A stretch of 64,000 bases of DNA from Synechococcus sp. WH 8101 (GTDB lineage Bacteria; Cyanobacteriota; Cyanobacteriia; PCC-6307; Cyanobiaceae): assembly GCF_004209775.1 (NCBI RefSeq), contig NZ_CP035914.1, positions 2,566,293-2,630,292 of the forward strand, read 5' to 3'. The position numbers and the translations under genes are program-made. This document shows positions 24,512-34,358 of the stretch, one piece after another (positions within the stretch are counted from its first letter, which is position 1; each line of letters opens with the position of its first letter). The notes beneath the pieces are model-generated. The model worked only from the letters and a program-made list of their open reading frames with translations. It searched no databases and was not told where the DNA came from.

Positions 24512-26647
24512 ATGTCTGCGCACCACCTGGCCCCGGAGCTCTACATCAATCGGGAGCTGAGTTGGATCGCGTTCAACGAACGGGTTCTGGAGCTGGCGCT
24601 CGACCCACGCACCCCGTTGCTGGAACAGGCCAAATTCAGCGCCATCTTCAGCAACAACCTCGATGAATTCTTCATGGTCAGGGTCGCCTCGCTGAAGAGT
24701 CAGGTGGAGGCTGGGATCAGCCGCCGCAGCGAAGACGGGCTGACCCCGATGGAGCAACTGCATGCGATCCGCGATCGGTTGACCCCGGTGCTGGAACAAC
24801 AGCAGGAGCACTACCGGAACCGGCTGAAATTCCAGCTGCTCGATCACGGCGCCCACCTGCTCGACTATGAGCAACTGAACGAAAAACAGCGCCTCTGGAT
24901 CGACAACTACTTCCAGACCGCGATCTTCCCCGTTCTCACCCCCCTGGCGGTGGACCCGGCCCACCCGTTTCCGTTCGTCAGCAACCTCAGCCTCAACGTC
25001 GCTGCCCTGATCCTTGACCCACAGACCGGACAACGCCAGCTAGCACGGGTGAAGGTTCCCCAGAAGATCCTGCCCCGTTTTGTGGCGATCCCCACCGATC
25101 TGAGTGGCATGGACAGCGAGCCGCTCTACACCGCAGTGCCCCTGGAGCAGGTGGTGGCCTTCAACCTCAGCCTGCTCTTCCCAGGCATGAAGATCGAAGG
25201 GCATTATTTCTTCCGCGTCACCCGCGACGCCGACCTGGAACTGCGTGATCTCGAAGCCGACGATCTGATGATCGCGATCGAGCAGGGCCTGCGCAAACGC
25301 CGCATGGGCGGTGAGGTGGTGCGCCTCGAGGTGGCCGACGAAATGCCTCAGGACGTGATCGAGATGCTGATGGAAGGCATGTCGGTGGAAGAAGAAGATC
25401 TTTATCGAATCGGCGGGCCCCTGGGCCTCGACGATCTCTTCGGTCTGCTGGCGATTCCCCTGCCCCAGCTCAAGGATCCGAGCCACAACGGGCAGACCCC
25501 GGCCCTGCTGACCCGAGCTCAGCGCAGCATGCTGGAGGACGGCTCGATCAAAGAAGAGGAGTTCGAAAGCATCTTCTCGGTGATTCGCCGCCGGGATGTG
25601 CTGTTGCACCATCCCTACGACCTGTTCTCCACCTCCGTGGAGGAATTCATCAACCAGGCAGCCGATGATCCCCTGGTGATGGGGATCAAGATGACCCTCT
25701 ATCGCACCTCAAAGGATTCACCGATCATCGCTGCCCTGATTCGAGCGGCCGAAAACGGCAAGCAGGTGATGGCCCTGGTGGAACTGAAGGCCCGCTTCGA
25801 TGAAGACAACAACATTCAGTGGGCCAAGCACCTGGAACGGTCCGGGGTGCACGTGGTGTATGGCGTGCTCGGCCTGAAGACCCACACAAAAATTGTGCTG
25901 GTGGTGCGCAGGGAGAAAGAGCGGCTGCGCAGCTATGTGCATATCGGCACCGGCAATTACAACTCAAAAACCTCGCGGCTCTACACCGACGTTGGCCTCC
26001 TCTCGGCCCGCCCCGAACTCGGGCAGGACCTGGTGGAATTGTTCAACTACCTCACCGGTTTCTCCAAGCAGCAGAGTTTCCGACGGCTTCTGGTGGCACC
26101 CGTGTCGCTGCGCAAGGGAATGGAACAACTGATCCGCCGCGAGATTCAGCACGCCCAGGAAGGTCGTGGTGGTCACATCCGCGCCAAGATGAATTCCTTG
26201 GTGGATCCCGGCATCGTCGCCCTGCTCTACGAGGCCTCCCAGGCTGGCGTGACGATCGAGCTGATCATTCGAGGCATGTGCTGTCTCTATCCAGGACGCA
26301 AAGGACTCAGCGAGACCATCAGCGTGGTGAGCATTCTGGGACGGTTTCTGGAGCACTCCCGGATCTTCTGGTTCGCCAACGCCAGCCAGCCGGAGGTGTT
26401 CATCGGCAGTGCCGACTGGATGCCCCGCAACCTCGACCGCAGGGTGGAGGCCGTCACTCCAGTGGAAGAACCGGCCCTGCGCCAGCAACTGGAACGGCTG
26501 CTGGAGCTCTACCTTGCTGATGATGCGGGTTCCTGGGATATGCAGAGCGACGGCAGCTTCCGCCGCCGCTGCAGCGAGGGTGAGCCACGCAGCTCCCAAT
26601 TGCAGCTGATCGACCTCTGGCGCAACGGCATCACGGAACAAAGCTGA
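24512..26647 (+). CDS. ppk: Polyphosphate kinase 1
   Basis: 711 residues. Reversibly polymerises the gamma-phosphate of ATP into polyphosphate. The N-terminal domain starts YINRELSWIAFNERVLELA. The phosphorylated histidine is His477 (YVHIGTGNYNSKTSRLYTD) and the second conserved His is 458 (THTKIVLVVRR); their spacing of 19 equals that of the E. coli pair 435/454. The C-terminal FWFANASQPEVFIGSADWM block is intact. Length is normal. No terminator is visible before the sigma-factor promoter region. Confidence 0.97.
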   Translation: MSAHHLAPELYINRELSWIAFNERVLELALDPRTPLLEQAKFSAIFSNNLDEFFMVRVASLKSQVEAGISRRSEDGLTPMEQLHAIRDRLTPVLEQQQEHYRNRLKFQLLDHGAHLLDYEQLNEKQRLWIDNYFQTAIFPVLTPLAVDPAHPFPFVSNLSLNVAALILDPQTGQRQLARVKVPQKILPRFVAIPTDLSGMDSEPLYTAVPLEQVVAFNLSLLFPGMKIEGHYFFRVTRDADLELRDLEADDLMIAIEQGLRKRRMGGEVVRLEVADEMPQDVIEMLMEGMSVEEEDLYRIGGPLGLDDLFGLLAIPLPQLKDPSHNGQTPALLTRAQRSMLEDGSIKEEEFESIFSVIRRRDVLLHHPYDLFSTSVEEFINQAADDPLVMGIKMTLYRTSKDSPIIAALIRAAENGKQVMALVELKARFDEDNNIQWAKHLERSGVHVVYGVLGLKTHTKIVLVVRREKERLRSYVHIGTGNYNSKTSRLYTDVGLLSARPELGQDLVELFNYLTGFSKQQSFRRLLVAPVSLRKGMEQLIRREIQHAQEGRGGHIRAKMNSLVDPGIVALLYEASQAGVTIELIIRGMCCLYPGRKGLSETISVVSILGRFLEHSRIFWFANASQPEVFIGSADWMPRNLDRRVEAVTPVEEPALRQQLERLLELYLADDAGSWDMQSDGSFRRRCSEGEPRSSQLQLIDLWRNGITEQS

Positions 26648-26895
26648 AAATCACTGAGACAACAAGAGAGTGGGATTAAAAAACGTCGCGTTGGCTACAT
26701 CTTGACCCTTGCGATTGCTCCTTAAAACCCAGTAACCGCGACTCACAAAAATTCCTGAATCCGCAAACTTTCTCCATGACAGGCCAGCACTGAATCGCAA
26801 CGATTGGAGCTCCTGAAAGACTTCCGATTCAGCGCCACCACCCCCGAGCGGCGGTGCTAAATTTCGCCCAAATCTAATTTCAGGAGGCCAGGGTG

Positions 26896-27918
26896 ATGGG
26901 GATCCCTCTGGAATCCACGGGGGGAGCCAAAAACTCCACTTCGATGGAACCTGCGTTGCCGAACACATCCAGTGCTCGCGGCAACACACGTGCACGACTG
27001 TCGCCATCCAATCGCTCCACGCGATCCAGTGGGCGTCTTTCCACCGACTCGATCGGCTATTACCTAAGCAGCATTGGCAGGGTGCCCCTGCTCACTGCGG
27101 CTGAAGAGATCGAGCTGGCCCACCATGTGCAGGCCATGAAGCAGCTGCTAGAGCTGCCCGAAGCTGAGCGCACCCCTCGGCAGCGCCACCAAATCCGGAT
27201 GGGCAAACGGGCGCGCGACCGGATGATGGCCGCCAACCTCCGGCTGGTGGTGAGCGTTGCCAAGAAGTATCAGAACCAGGGCCTGGAACTGCTGGACCTC
27301 GTGCAGGAAGGGGCGATCGGCCTGGAGCGAGCTGTCGACAAGTTTGACCCCGCCATGGGTTACAAGTTCTCGACCTATGCCTACTGGTGGATTCGCCAGG
27401 GCATGACCCGGGCGATCGACAACAGCGCCCGGACGATTCGACTGCCGATTCACATCAGCGAAAAGCTCTCCAAGATGCGGCGCATCTCCCGGGAGTTGTC
27501 GCACCGGTTCGGCCGCCAGCCGAACCGGCTCGAACTGGCCCATGCGATGGGGATCGAACCCAAGGATCTCGAGGATCTGATCTCCCAAAGCGCCCCCTGC
27601 GCCTCCCTCGATGCCCACGCCCGCGGGGAAGAAGACCGCAGCACCCTCGGCGAACTGATCCCAGATCCCAACGGTGATGAACCGATGGAAGGGATGGACC
27701 GCAGCATCCAGAAGGAACACCTCGGCGGCTGGCTGGCCCAGCTGAATGACCGGGAGCAGAAAATCCTGCGCCTGCGCTTCGGCCTCGACGGCGAAGAGCC
27801 ACTGACCCTGGCGGAAATCGGACGCCAGATCAACGTGTCCCGTGAACGGGTGCGACAGCTGGAAGCGAAAGCGATCCTGAAGCTGCGCATGATGAGCAAC
27901 CACCAACAAGCGGCCTGA
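26896..27918 (+). CDS. RNA polymerase sigma factor, group 2 (SigA-like)
   Basis: 340 residues. ATG 26896 is preceded at eight bases by a perfect AGGAGG (26882-26887), deciding the start over GTG 26893. Regions present are 1.2 (SIGYYLSSIGRVPLLTAAEE), 2 (LRLVVSVAKKYQNQGLELLDLVQEG and FSTYAYWWIRQGMTRAI), 3 and 4 (ILRLRFGLDGEEPLTLAEIG, then SRERVRQLEAKAIL). It lacks the long region 1.1 of the primary factor, so it is a group 2 factor, which in cyanobacteria responds to nutrient, light or carbon status. Which paralogue cannot be told. Confidence 0.92.
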   Translation: MGIPLESTGGAKNSTSMEPALPNTSSARGNTRARLSPSNRSTRSSGRLSTDSIGYYLSSIGRVPLLTAAEEIELAHHVQAMKQLLELPEAERTPRQRHQIRMGKRARDRMMAANLRLVVSVAKKYQNQGLELLDLVQEGAIGLERAVDKFDPAMGYKFSTYAYWWIRQGMTRAIDNSARTIRLPIHISEKLSKMRRISRELSHRFGRQPNRLELAHAMGIEPKDLEDLISQSAPCASLDAHARGEEDRSTLGELIPDPNGDEPMEGMDRSIQKEHLGGWLAQLNDREQKILRLRFGLDGEEPLTLAEIGRQINVSRERVRQLEAKAILKLRMMSNHQQAA

Positions 27919-27926
27919 TCGCGCCG

Positions 27927-28565
27927 GTGCCCTCCCTGCTGCTGATTGCCGCCTGGATGGCGCTGGTGCTGATCGGTGCCGTGCTGACGTCCCAACGCTG
28001 GCCCGAACGCAAGGAGCTCAGCCGCAAAATCGTGCACATCGGCACAGGTCCGGTGGTGCTCCTGGCCTGGTGGCTGCAGATTCCAGCCATGCTGGCCGTG
28101 CCCACGGCCCTGTTGGCCACCCTGATCGCCCTGATCAACCACCGCTGGCGCCTGCTGCCAGGAGTGGAAGATGTGCAGCGCTTCAGCTATGGAACCGTGG
28201 CCTACGGACTGGCGATCAGCCTGCTGCTGATCATGTTCTGGCCAGACCACGCTGCGGTGGTGTGCAGTGGCGTGCTGGTGATGGCCTTCGGGGATGGCCT
28301 CGCCGGACTGATGGGTCGGGCTGTTCCCTCCGCCAGCTGGAGCCTGTGGGGTCAACGAAAATCAGTGGTGGGCACGCTCACGATGGCTCTGGTGAGCCTG
28401 ATCGTGCTGAGCAGCCTCGCCGCACTGACGGCTCAGCCGGTGGCGTGGATCACCCTGGTGAGCATCAGCCTGCTGGCAACAGCGCTGGAACAGCTGAGTG
28501 GCTGGGGGCTGGACAATCTCAGTGTGCCGATCGGCGTGGCCCTCTGCTGGCGCTGGCTGACCTAA
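27927..28565 (+). CDS. Phytol/dolichol kinase-like membrane protein
   Basis: 212 residues, GTG 27927, eight bases after the sigma-factor stop. Several membrane segments and the conserved motif SRKIVHIGTGPVVLL near residue 32, followed by VEDVQRFSYGTVAYGL and VLVMAFGDGLAGLMGR, characterise the CTP-dependent polyprenol kinase family that includes phytol kinase (VTE5) of cyanobacteria and chloroplasts. The plausible role is salvage of phytol from chlorophyll for tocopherol or phylloquinone. The substrate is inferred from the family only. Its 3' end overlaps the convergent small gene by four bases. Confidence 0.82.
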   Translation: MPSLLLIAAWMALVLIGAVLTSQRWPERKELSRKIVHIGTGPVVLLAWWLQIPAMLAVPTALLATLIALINHRWRLLPGVEDVQRFSYGTVAYGLAISLLLIMFWPDHAAVVCSGVLVMAFGDGLAGLMGRAVPSASWSLWGQRKSVVGTLTMALVSLIVLSSLAALTAQPVAWITLVSISLLATALEQLSGWGLDNLSVPIGVALCWRWLT

Positions 28566-28882
28566 ACCCGCAACAGATGCTCCCAGTGCCGGCCCCAGTC
28601 GCCGTGGCTGCCAAGACCGGCGACGAGGACCTGCTCCTGGGGCAGCTGACGCAACCGTGCTTGCCAGACACGGATCTGTTCCGCCTTCTCCATCCAGAGA
28701 CGCATCACCTGCTGCTGAAGCAGCTCGCCATCCCAATGCTGCTGGGCCGCCGCCGCCTGACTCCACTGCAACACCCCATCCAGCTGGAGGGGGCGGAAGC
28801 CCTGCAAGACAAGCCCGGTTTGCCGCTCGAGTTCAAACAAGCGCAGCGAATCTCCGAATCCAAAGAAATGCAAAAACACCAT
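28562..28882 (-). CDS. Small conserved-looking protein of unknown function
   Basis: 106 residues, ATG 28882. It begins MVFLHFFGFGDSLRLFEL and is rich in Gln, Leu and Trp, with a helical middle (LLQQQVMRLWMEKAEQIRVWQARLRQ). No family is recognised. It is convergent with the phytol-kinase-like gene. The opposite-strand frames at this locus have irregular composition, so this one is the better candidate for a real gene. Confidence 0.6.
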   Translation of the reverse strand: MVFLHFFGFGDSLRLFELERQTGLVLQGFRPLQLDGVLQWSQAAAAQQHWDGELLQQQVMRLWMEKAEQIRVWQARLRQLPQEQVLVAGLGSHGDWGRHWEHLLRV

Positions 28883-28998
28883 CAGCGCCCTACCTCCTGA
28901 ACAGATGGCGCCAATGTAGGCATTAACAAAGAGGAAGAAGTTCAGATTGAACGCATCTCTTAAGCCTCACACTTTTAGATGCTGCGCCTCAAGCAAGC

Positions 28999-29023
28999 TG
29001 GCACTCTTACCGCGAGAGTGCCA
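28999..29023 (-). terminator. Hairpin spanning the stop codon of DAHP synthase gene
   Basis: A perfect 9-bp stem TGGCACTCT/AGAGTGCCA with a 7-base loop; the aroG stop TAA (29007-29009) lies at the stem-loop boundary. No T-run follows on the minus strand, so it may be a 3'-end stabilising structure or a weak terminator. Confidence 0.5.
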
Positions 29024-30077
29024 ACGGCCGGCCCGCCGCCACCGCCGCTGCCAACTGCTCCAGCAGGGTTTCGGTGGTGTCGATGCTGATGCAGGCATCG
29101 GTGATGCTCTGGCCGTAGGTCATCGCCGTGCGATCGGCATTGAGCTTCTGATTGCCTTCCACCAGATGGCTCTCCAGCATCACGCCCATCACATGATCAG
29201 AACCCTGCCGCACCTGGGCGGCGACCGCCTCCAGCACCTCACCCTGGCGACGGTAATCCTTATTGGAATTGCCATGGCTGCAATCCACCATCAAACGATC
29301 GGGCAGGCCTGCCGCCGCCAGGGCCGCCGCCGACTCCTGCACCGCATCCAGGTGATAGTTGGCTCCCCGGCTGCCGCCTCGCAGCACTAAGTGGCCATCC
29401 GGGTTGCCGGTGGTGCTCACGATCGAGGCAATGCCCTGCCCGTTGATACCCAGAAAATGATGGGGCCTGGAGGCCGCCTGGATCGCGTGAATGGCGATAG
29501 TGACACTGCCATCGGTGCTGTTTTTGTAGCCGACCGGCATCGACAGGCCTGAGGCCATCTCGCGGTGGGTCTGGCTTTCGGTGGTCCGGGCGCCGATGGC
29601 CGTCCAGCTGATCAGATCGGCGATGTATTGAGGCACCACCGGATCGAGCAGCTCCGTGGCCGCCGGCATGCCGACGCGGGCCAGGTCGAGCAGCAAAGAG
29701 CGCGCCAGACGCAGGCCGGTGTTGATGTCGTAAGAGCCATCGAGATGCGGATCATTGATCAGCCCTTTCCAACCCACGGTGGTGCGCGGTTTCTCGAAGT
29801 ACACCCGCATCACCACTTCCAGTTCGGCGGCATGCCGCTCACGCAGCGGCGCCAGACGACGCGCGTACTCCCGCGCCGCCTCTACATCGTGCACCGAGCA
29901 AGGGCCGACGATCACCAGCAGACGCTGATCGTCGCCGCGAAGGATGGACTGAATTTTCCTGCGGGTGCCCACCACCGTGGCTGTAGCCGCCGCATCGGTT
30001 CTGAGATCCGCGTGCAAGAGAGCTGGAGCCACCAGTGGGCGGTTCTCCACCACATGCAGATCGGAGGTGGTGGTCAT
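29007..30077 (-). CDS. aroG: 3-deoxy-7-phosphoheptulonate (DAHP) synthase, class I
   Basis: 356 residues from ATG 30077 (in-frame TTG at 30086 rejected). Condenses phosphoenolpyruvate and erythrose-4-phosphate, the first step of the shikimate pathway. Diagnostic blocks are LLVIVGPCSVHD (Cys/His metal ligands), MRVYFEKPRTTVGWKGLINDPHLDGS, SWTAIGARTTESQTHREMASG.S, GYKNSTDG and VDCSHGNSNKDY, all intact, corresponding to the E. coli AroF/G/H type. A stable hairpin overlaps its stop codon. Divergent from acnB. Confidence 0.95.
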   Translation of the reverse strand: MTTTSDLHVVENRPLVAPALLHADLRTDAAATATVVGTRRKIQSILRGDDQRLLVIVGPCSVHDVEAAREYARRLAPLRERHAAELEVVMRVYFEKPRTTVGWKGLINDPHLDGSYDINTGLRLARSLLLDLARVGMPAATELLDPVVPQYIADLISWTAIGARTTESQTHREMASGLSMPVGYKNSTDGSVTIAIHAIQAASRPHHFLGINGQGIASIVSTTGNPDGHLVLRGGSRGANYHLDAVQESAAALAAAGLPDRLMVDCSHGNSNKDYRRQGEVLEAVAAQVRQGSDHVMGVMLESHLVEGNQKLNADRTAMTYGQSITDACISIDTTETLLEQLAAAVAAGRPLALSR

Positions 30078-30189
30078 GCCCCTCAACCGGAAAAACCCAG
30101 ATTACGGACAATCCCGGCAGCAACCGACACCCGGCCGGTGCGCTCCAACAAGAAGAATGGATGTCAAGACCGCTGCCTGAGCCATCGTC

Positions 30190-32790
30190 ATGCTGAGTGC
30201 CTATCGCGCCGCCGCCGCCGAACGGACTGCCCAGGGGATCCCGCCCCTGCCCCTCACCGCGGAGCAGACGCAGGCCCTCACCCAGTTGCTCGAACAGCCT
30301 CCTGCCGGTGAAGAACAGGAGCTGCTGCACCTCCTCAGCGAACGCATCCCGCCCGGGGTGGATGAAGCGGCCTATGTGAAAGCCACCTGGCTGAGCGCCG
30401 TTGCCCAGGGCAGTACCACCAGCCCGTTGGTATCGCCCCTGGACGCCGTGCGTCTGCTGGGAACGATGGTGGGCGGATACAACGTGGCCGCCCTGATCGA
30501 GCTGCTGCAACACCACGACGACGCACTGGCCAAGGCTGCCGCCGAAGGGCTCAGCCGCACGCTGCTGGTGTACGACGCCTTCCACGATGTGATGGAGCTC
30601 TCCAGCTCCAACCGCTTTGCCAAGCAGGTGGTCGACAGCTGGGCGGGCGCCGAGTGGTTCACCGCCAAGCCGGAGCTGCCCGCGGAGATCACCGTGACGG
30701 TGTTCAAGGTGGAGGGCGAAACCAACACCGACGACCTCTCCCCGGCCACCCACGCCACCACGCGCCCCGACATCCCCCTGCACGCCCTGGCCATGCTGGA
30801 AAGCCGCATGCCCGGCGGCCTGGAGCTGATCGCTGAGCTGAAGCAAAAGGGCCATCCCGTCGCCTATGTGGGCGATGTGGTGGGCACCGGCAGCTCGCGC
30901 AAATCAGCGATCAATTCCGTGCTCTGGCACACGGGGGACGACATTCCCCATGTGCCCAACAAACAGGCCGGGGGCGTGATCCTGGGCGGCAAAATCGCAC
31001 CGATCTTTTTCAACACGGCGGAAGACTCCGGCGCCCTGCCGATCGAATGCGACGTCTCCGCCCTGCACACCGGCGACGTGATCACGATCCGTCCCCACAA
31101 CGGCACGATCGAAAGGGCGGCGGGGGAGACCGACGCCGGCGAGGTGATCGCCCGTTTCGAACTCAAGCCCGACACGATCCAAGACGAGGTCAGGGCCGGC
31201 GGACGCATCCCCCTGATGATCGGGCGCGCCCTCACCGACAAGGTGCGCGCCCAGCTCGGACTGCCCCCCTCCGATCTGTTCATCCGTCCCGCTGCGCCGG
31301 CGGACAGCGGCAAGGGTTTCACCCTGGCCCAGAAGATGGTGGGGAAAGCCTGCGGTCTGCCGGGAGTGCGACCCGGCACCAGTTGTGAGCCGTTGATGAC
31401 CACGGTCGGCAGCCAGGACACCACCGGGCCGATGACCCGCGACGAGATGAAGGAGCTGGCCTGCCTCGGCTTCTCCGCCGATCTGGTGATGCAGAGCTTC
31501 TGCCACACCGCCGCCTATCCCAAGCCGGTGGACCTGCAGACCCAGAAGGAGCTCCCCGATTTCTTCGCTGAGCGGGGAGGCGTCGCCCTCCGTCCCGGTG
31601 ACGGCATCATTCACAGCTGGCTCAACCGCATGCTGCTGCCCGACACCGTGGGGACTGGCGGTGACAGCCACACCCGCTTCCCCCTGGGCATCTCCTTCCC
31701 CGGTGGCTCGGGCATCGTCGCCTTCGCCGCCGCCATCGGCGCCATGCCCCTCGACATGCCCGAATCGGTGCTGGTGCGCTTCAGCGGCTCGCTTCAACCG
31801 GGCGTCACGCTCCGGGATGTGGTGAACGCCATCCCCTGGGTGGCCATCCAGCGCGGTCTGCTGACCGTGGAGAAAGCGAACAAGAAAAATGTGTTCAACG
31901 GCCGGATCATGGAGATCGAAGGGCTGCCAGACCTGAAGCTGGAGCAGGCCTTCGAGCTCACCGATGCCTCCGCCGAACGTTCCTGCGCCGGCTGCACGAT
32001 CAAACTCTCGGAAGCAACCGTGAGCGAGTACCTGCGCAGCAACGTGGCGCTGATGAAGAACATGATTGCTCGCGGCTACACCGACGCCCGCACCCTGGCG
32101 CGCCGGATCAAGGCCATGGAAGCCTGGCTGGCCAAACCAAGCCTGCTCAGCGCCGATGCCGATGCCGAGTATGCGGAGGTGATCGAGATCAACCTCGATG
32201 AACTCACCGAACCGGTGCTGGCCTGCCCCAACGACCCCGACAACGTGAAACGGCTCAGCGAAGTGGCCGGTGATCCGGTGCAGGAGGTGTTCATCGGCTC
32301 CTGCATGACCAACATCGGCCATTACCGGGCCGCGGCCAAGGTGCTGGAAGGGGCTGGCAGCAACCAGGCCCGCCTCTGGGTCTGCCCGCCCACGCGCATG
32401 GATGAGGACAAACTGAAGGAAGAGGGCTACTACGCCATCTTCGAGGCGGCGGGCAGTCGGATGGAAATGCCGGGCTGCTCCCTCTGCATGGGCAATCAGG
32501 CGCGCGTGGAGGACAACACCACCGTGTTCTCCACCAGCACCCGCAACTTCAACAACCGCCTGGGCAAGGGTGCCCAGGTGTATCTGGGCAGTGCCGAGCT
32601 GGCTGCCGTGTGTGCCCTGCTCGGCCGGATCCCCACAGCGGAGGAGTATCGACGCATCGCTGCGGAGAAGATCGATCCCCTCTCCGATGAGCTCTACCGC
32701 TATCTCAACTTCGATCAGATCGAAGGCTTTGCTGATGCGGGACGGGTCGTGAGCGCCAGTGACCAGGCGGAGGTGATGGCCGGGGTCTGA
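30190..32790 (+). CDS. acnB: Bifunctional aconitate hydratase B
   Basis: 866 residues, ATG 30190. Interconverts citrate and isocitrate in the TCA pathway with a 4Fe-4S cluster. Domain order is that of AcnB: N-terminal HEAT-like domain (about 1-160), then the swivel domain (about 165-380), then the catalytic domains. Cluster ligands are Cys705 ([10 protein letters not shown]), Cys763 and Cys766 (GCSLCMGNQ). The substrate segment [20 protein letters not shown] is intact. A ClC channel gene follows 20 bp downstream on the same strand. Confidence 0.97.
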   Translation: MLSAYRAAAAERTAQGIPPLPLTAEQTQALTQLLEQPPAGEEQELLHLLSERIPPGVDEAAYVKATWLSAVAQGSTTSPLVSPLDAVRLLGTMVGGYNVAALIELLQHHDDALAKAAAEGLSRTLLVYDAFHDVMELSSSNRFAKQVVDSWAGAEWFTAKPELPAEITVTVFKVEGETNTDDLSPATHATTRPDIPLHALAMLESRMPGGLELIAELKQKGHPVAYVGDVVGTGSSRKSAINSVLWHTGDDIPHVPNKQAGGVILGGKIAPIFFNTAEDSGALPIECDVSALHTGDVITIRPHNGTIERAAGETDAGEVIARFELKPDTIQDEVRAGGRIPLMIGRALTDKVRAQLGLPPSDLFIRPAAPADSGKGFTLAQKMVGKACGLPGVRPGTSCEPLMTTVGSQDTTGPMTRDEMKELACLGFSADLVMQSFCHTAAYPKPVDLQTQKELPDFFAERGGVALRPGDGIIHSWLNRMLLPDTVGTGGDSHTRFPLGISFPGGSGIVAFAAAIGAMPLDMPESVLVRFSGSLQPGVTLRDVVNAIPWVAIQRGLLTVEKANKKNVFNGRIMEIEGLPDLKLEQAFELTDASAERSCAGCTIKLSEATVSEYLRSNVALMKNMIARGYTDARTLARRIKAMEAWLAKPSLLSADADAEYAEVIEINLDELTEPVLACPNDPDNVKRLSEVAGDPVQEVFIGSCMTNIGHYRAAAKVLEGAGSNQARLWVCPPTRMDEDKLKEEGYYAIFEAAGSRMEMPGCSLCMGNQARVEDNTTVFSTSTRNFNNRLGKGAQVYLGSAELAAVCALLGRIPTAEEYRRIAAEKIDPLSDELYRYLNFDQIEGFADAGRVVSASDQAEVMAGV

Positions 32791-32810
32791 CGCCGACCCC
32801 GATCACCTCC

Positions 32811-34304
32811 ATGGTTGTTCTGAGTGAACTGAAACAACGCCGCCACCAACTCGGTTCCAGTCGCAGCATCCGCCGGCTGCTGGAACGGCGCTGGTGGGTG
32901 GTGGTGCTGGCCCTGATGCTCACCGGTCTTGGGGCCGCCCTCACCGGGGTGCTGTTCAAAGCCGGCATCAAGCTTCTGGGCAGCTGGCGCCTGGATCTGC
33001 TGGCAGGCCTGCCGGCGTGGGCCGTCCTCCCCGCCCTTGGCGCCCTGGGGGGGCTGATCTCAGGCCTGATGGTGTCCAACCTGGCGCCCGCCGCTGGCGG
33101 CTCCGGCATCACCCACATCATGGGCTTTCTCAAACACAGAGCCGTGCCCATGGGCCTCCAGGTGGGCCTGGTGAAACTGGTGGCGGGCATCGTGGCCATC
33201 GGCAGCGGCTTTCCCCTCGGCCCGGAAGGTCCTGCCGTCCAGATGGGTGGCTCGGTGGCGTGGCAGATGGCGCGCTGGTTGAAGGCCCCGGTGGCGTTCC
33301 GCCGAGTGATCGTGGCTGCCGGCGGTGGCGCCGGCATCGCCGCGGTGTTCAGTGCACCGATCGGTGGCTTTGTGTATGCGGTGGAGGAACTGTTGCATTC
33401 CGCCCGGCCGGTGGTGTTGCTGCTGGTGATCGTCACCACCTTCTGGGCCGATGCCTGGGCCGACGTCCTGGGCCTGGCCGGCCTCAGTCCCAGCAGCGGC
33501 GGACTTGACGCCACCGAAGGCTTTCAACTCGAAAGGGAATACACACCGCTGGTGAATTTTCTACCGATCGATCTCGGCTATCTGATCGCGCTAGGCATGG
33601 TCGTCGGAGTGCTCGCAGAGCTCTACTGCCGCTATGTGCTGGCCATGCAGCGCCGCGGCAATGCCTGGTTCGGAGACCGACTCGTGCTGCGCATGGTGAT
33701 CAGTGGTGGCGTGCTGGGAGGGGTCTATGCCTTCCTGCCCGAACCGTTTCACAACCTCGAAGGCCTCCAGCATCTGATCGCCGACGGCAAGGCCGACATC
33801 CCGATGGCCCTGGGCACCTTTGCCGTCTTGTTCTTCAGCACGGGGCTGGCGGCCTCATCCGGAGCGCCGGGCGGGCTCTTCTTTCCCATGCTCACCCTGG
33901 GAGGAGCCATCGGCCTGGCCTGCGGCATCTGGGTGGAGGCGCTCACCGGCCACGTGCCCAGCACCTATGTGTTTGCCGGCATGGGCGCCTTTGTGGCCAG
34001 CTGTTCCCGCACGCCGATCACAGCGATGTTTCTGGCCTTTGCCCTCACCAAGGATCTGCTGATCCTCAAACCGATCCTGGTGGCGTGCCTGGCCAGTTTT
34101 CTCGTGGCACGGCTGTTTGATCACCGTTCAATCTATGAACGCCAGATGGGGATGGAGCTGCTGGTGGAGAGCCATCTGCAGGCCCAACGGGAACGGCGCG
34201 GCGGCATTCACCATGCCTGGGATGGTTCGGTGCGCCGTCGTGCCTTTCAGCCCCCCCAGCCCCCTGGCCGGACCGCCCGATCGCCGGACGACCCTGCAGG
34301 ATGA
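32811..34304 (+). CDS. ClC-family chloride channel/antiporter
   Basis: 497 residues, ATG 32811. About ten or more membrane helices with the family selectivity motifs AAGGSGITHIMGFL, LGPEGPAVQMGG (gating Glu139) and GAPGGLFFPMLTLGGAIG. The external gating glutamate is retained, so either channel or Cl-/H+ exchange function is possible; the proton-side glutamate could not be placed confidently by eye. Starts 20 bp after acnB. A polar tail of about 60 residues follows the last helix. There are no CBS domains. Confidence 0.9.
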   Translation: MVVLSELKQRRHQLGSSRSIRRLLERRWWVVVLALMLTGLGAALTGVLFKAGIKLLGSWRLDLLAGLPAWAVLPALGALGGLISGLMVSNLAPAAGGSGITHIMGFLKHRAVPMGLQVGLVKLVAGIVAIGSGFPLGPEGPAVQMGGSVAWQMARWLKAPVAFRRVIVAAGGGAGIAAVFSAPIGGFVYAVEELLHSARPVVLLLVIVTTFWADAWADVLGLAGLSPSSGGLDATEGFQLEREYTPLVNFLPIDLGYLIALGMVVGVLAELYCRYVLAMQRRGNAWFGDRLVLRMVISGGVLGGVYAFLPEPFHNLEGLQHLIADGKADIPMALGTFAVLFFSTGLAASSGAPGGLFFPMLTLGGAIGLACGIWVEALTGHVPSTYVFAGMGAFVASCSRTPITAMFLAFALTKDLLILKPILVACLASFLVARLFDHRSIYERQMGMELLVESHLQAQRERRGGIHHAWDGSVRRRAFQPPQPPGRTARSPDDPAG

Positions 34305-34358
34305 CAGGGTGATGCCATTGTCCTGCTGAACCAGGAAACCCTGCTGTTTGAGCCCGCG

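Noticed and set aside
26648..26895. Possible small gene or terminator between ppk and the sigma factor
   Set aside because: No frame with good composition and no stable stem with a T-run; the region most likely holds the sigma-factor promoter.
30904..32322. 472-residue minus-strand frame inside acnB
   Set aside because: It is rich in His, Gly and Glu with no domain pattern, and lies wholly within a clear AcnB.
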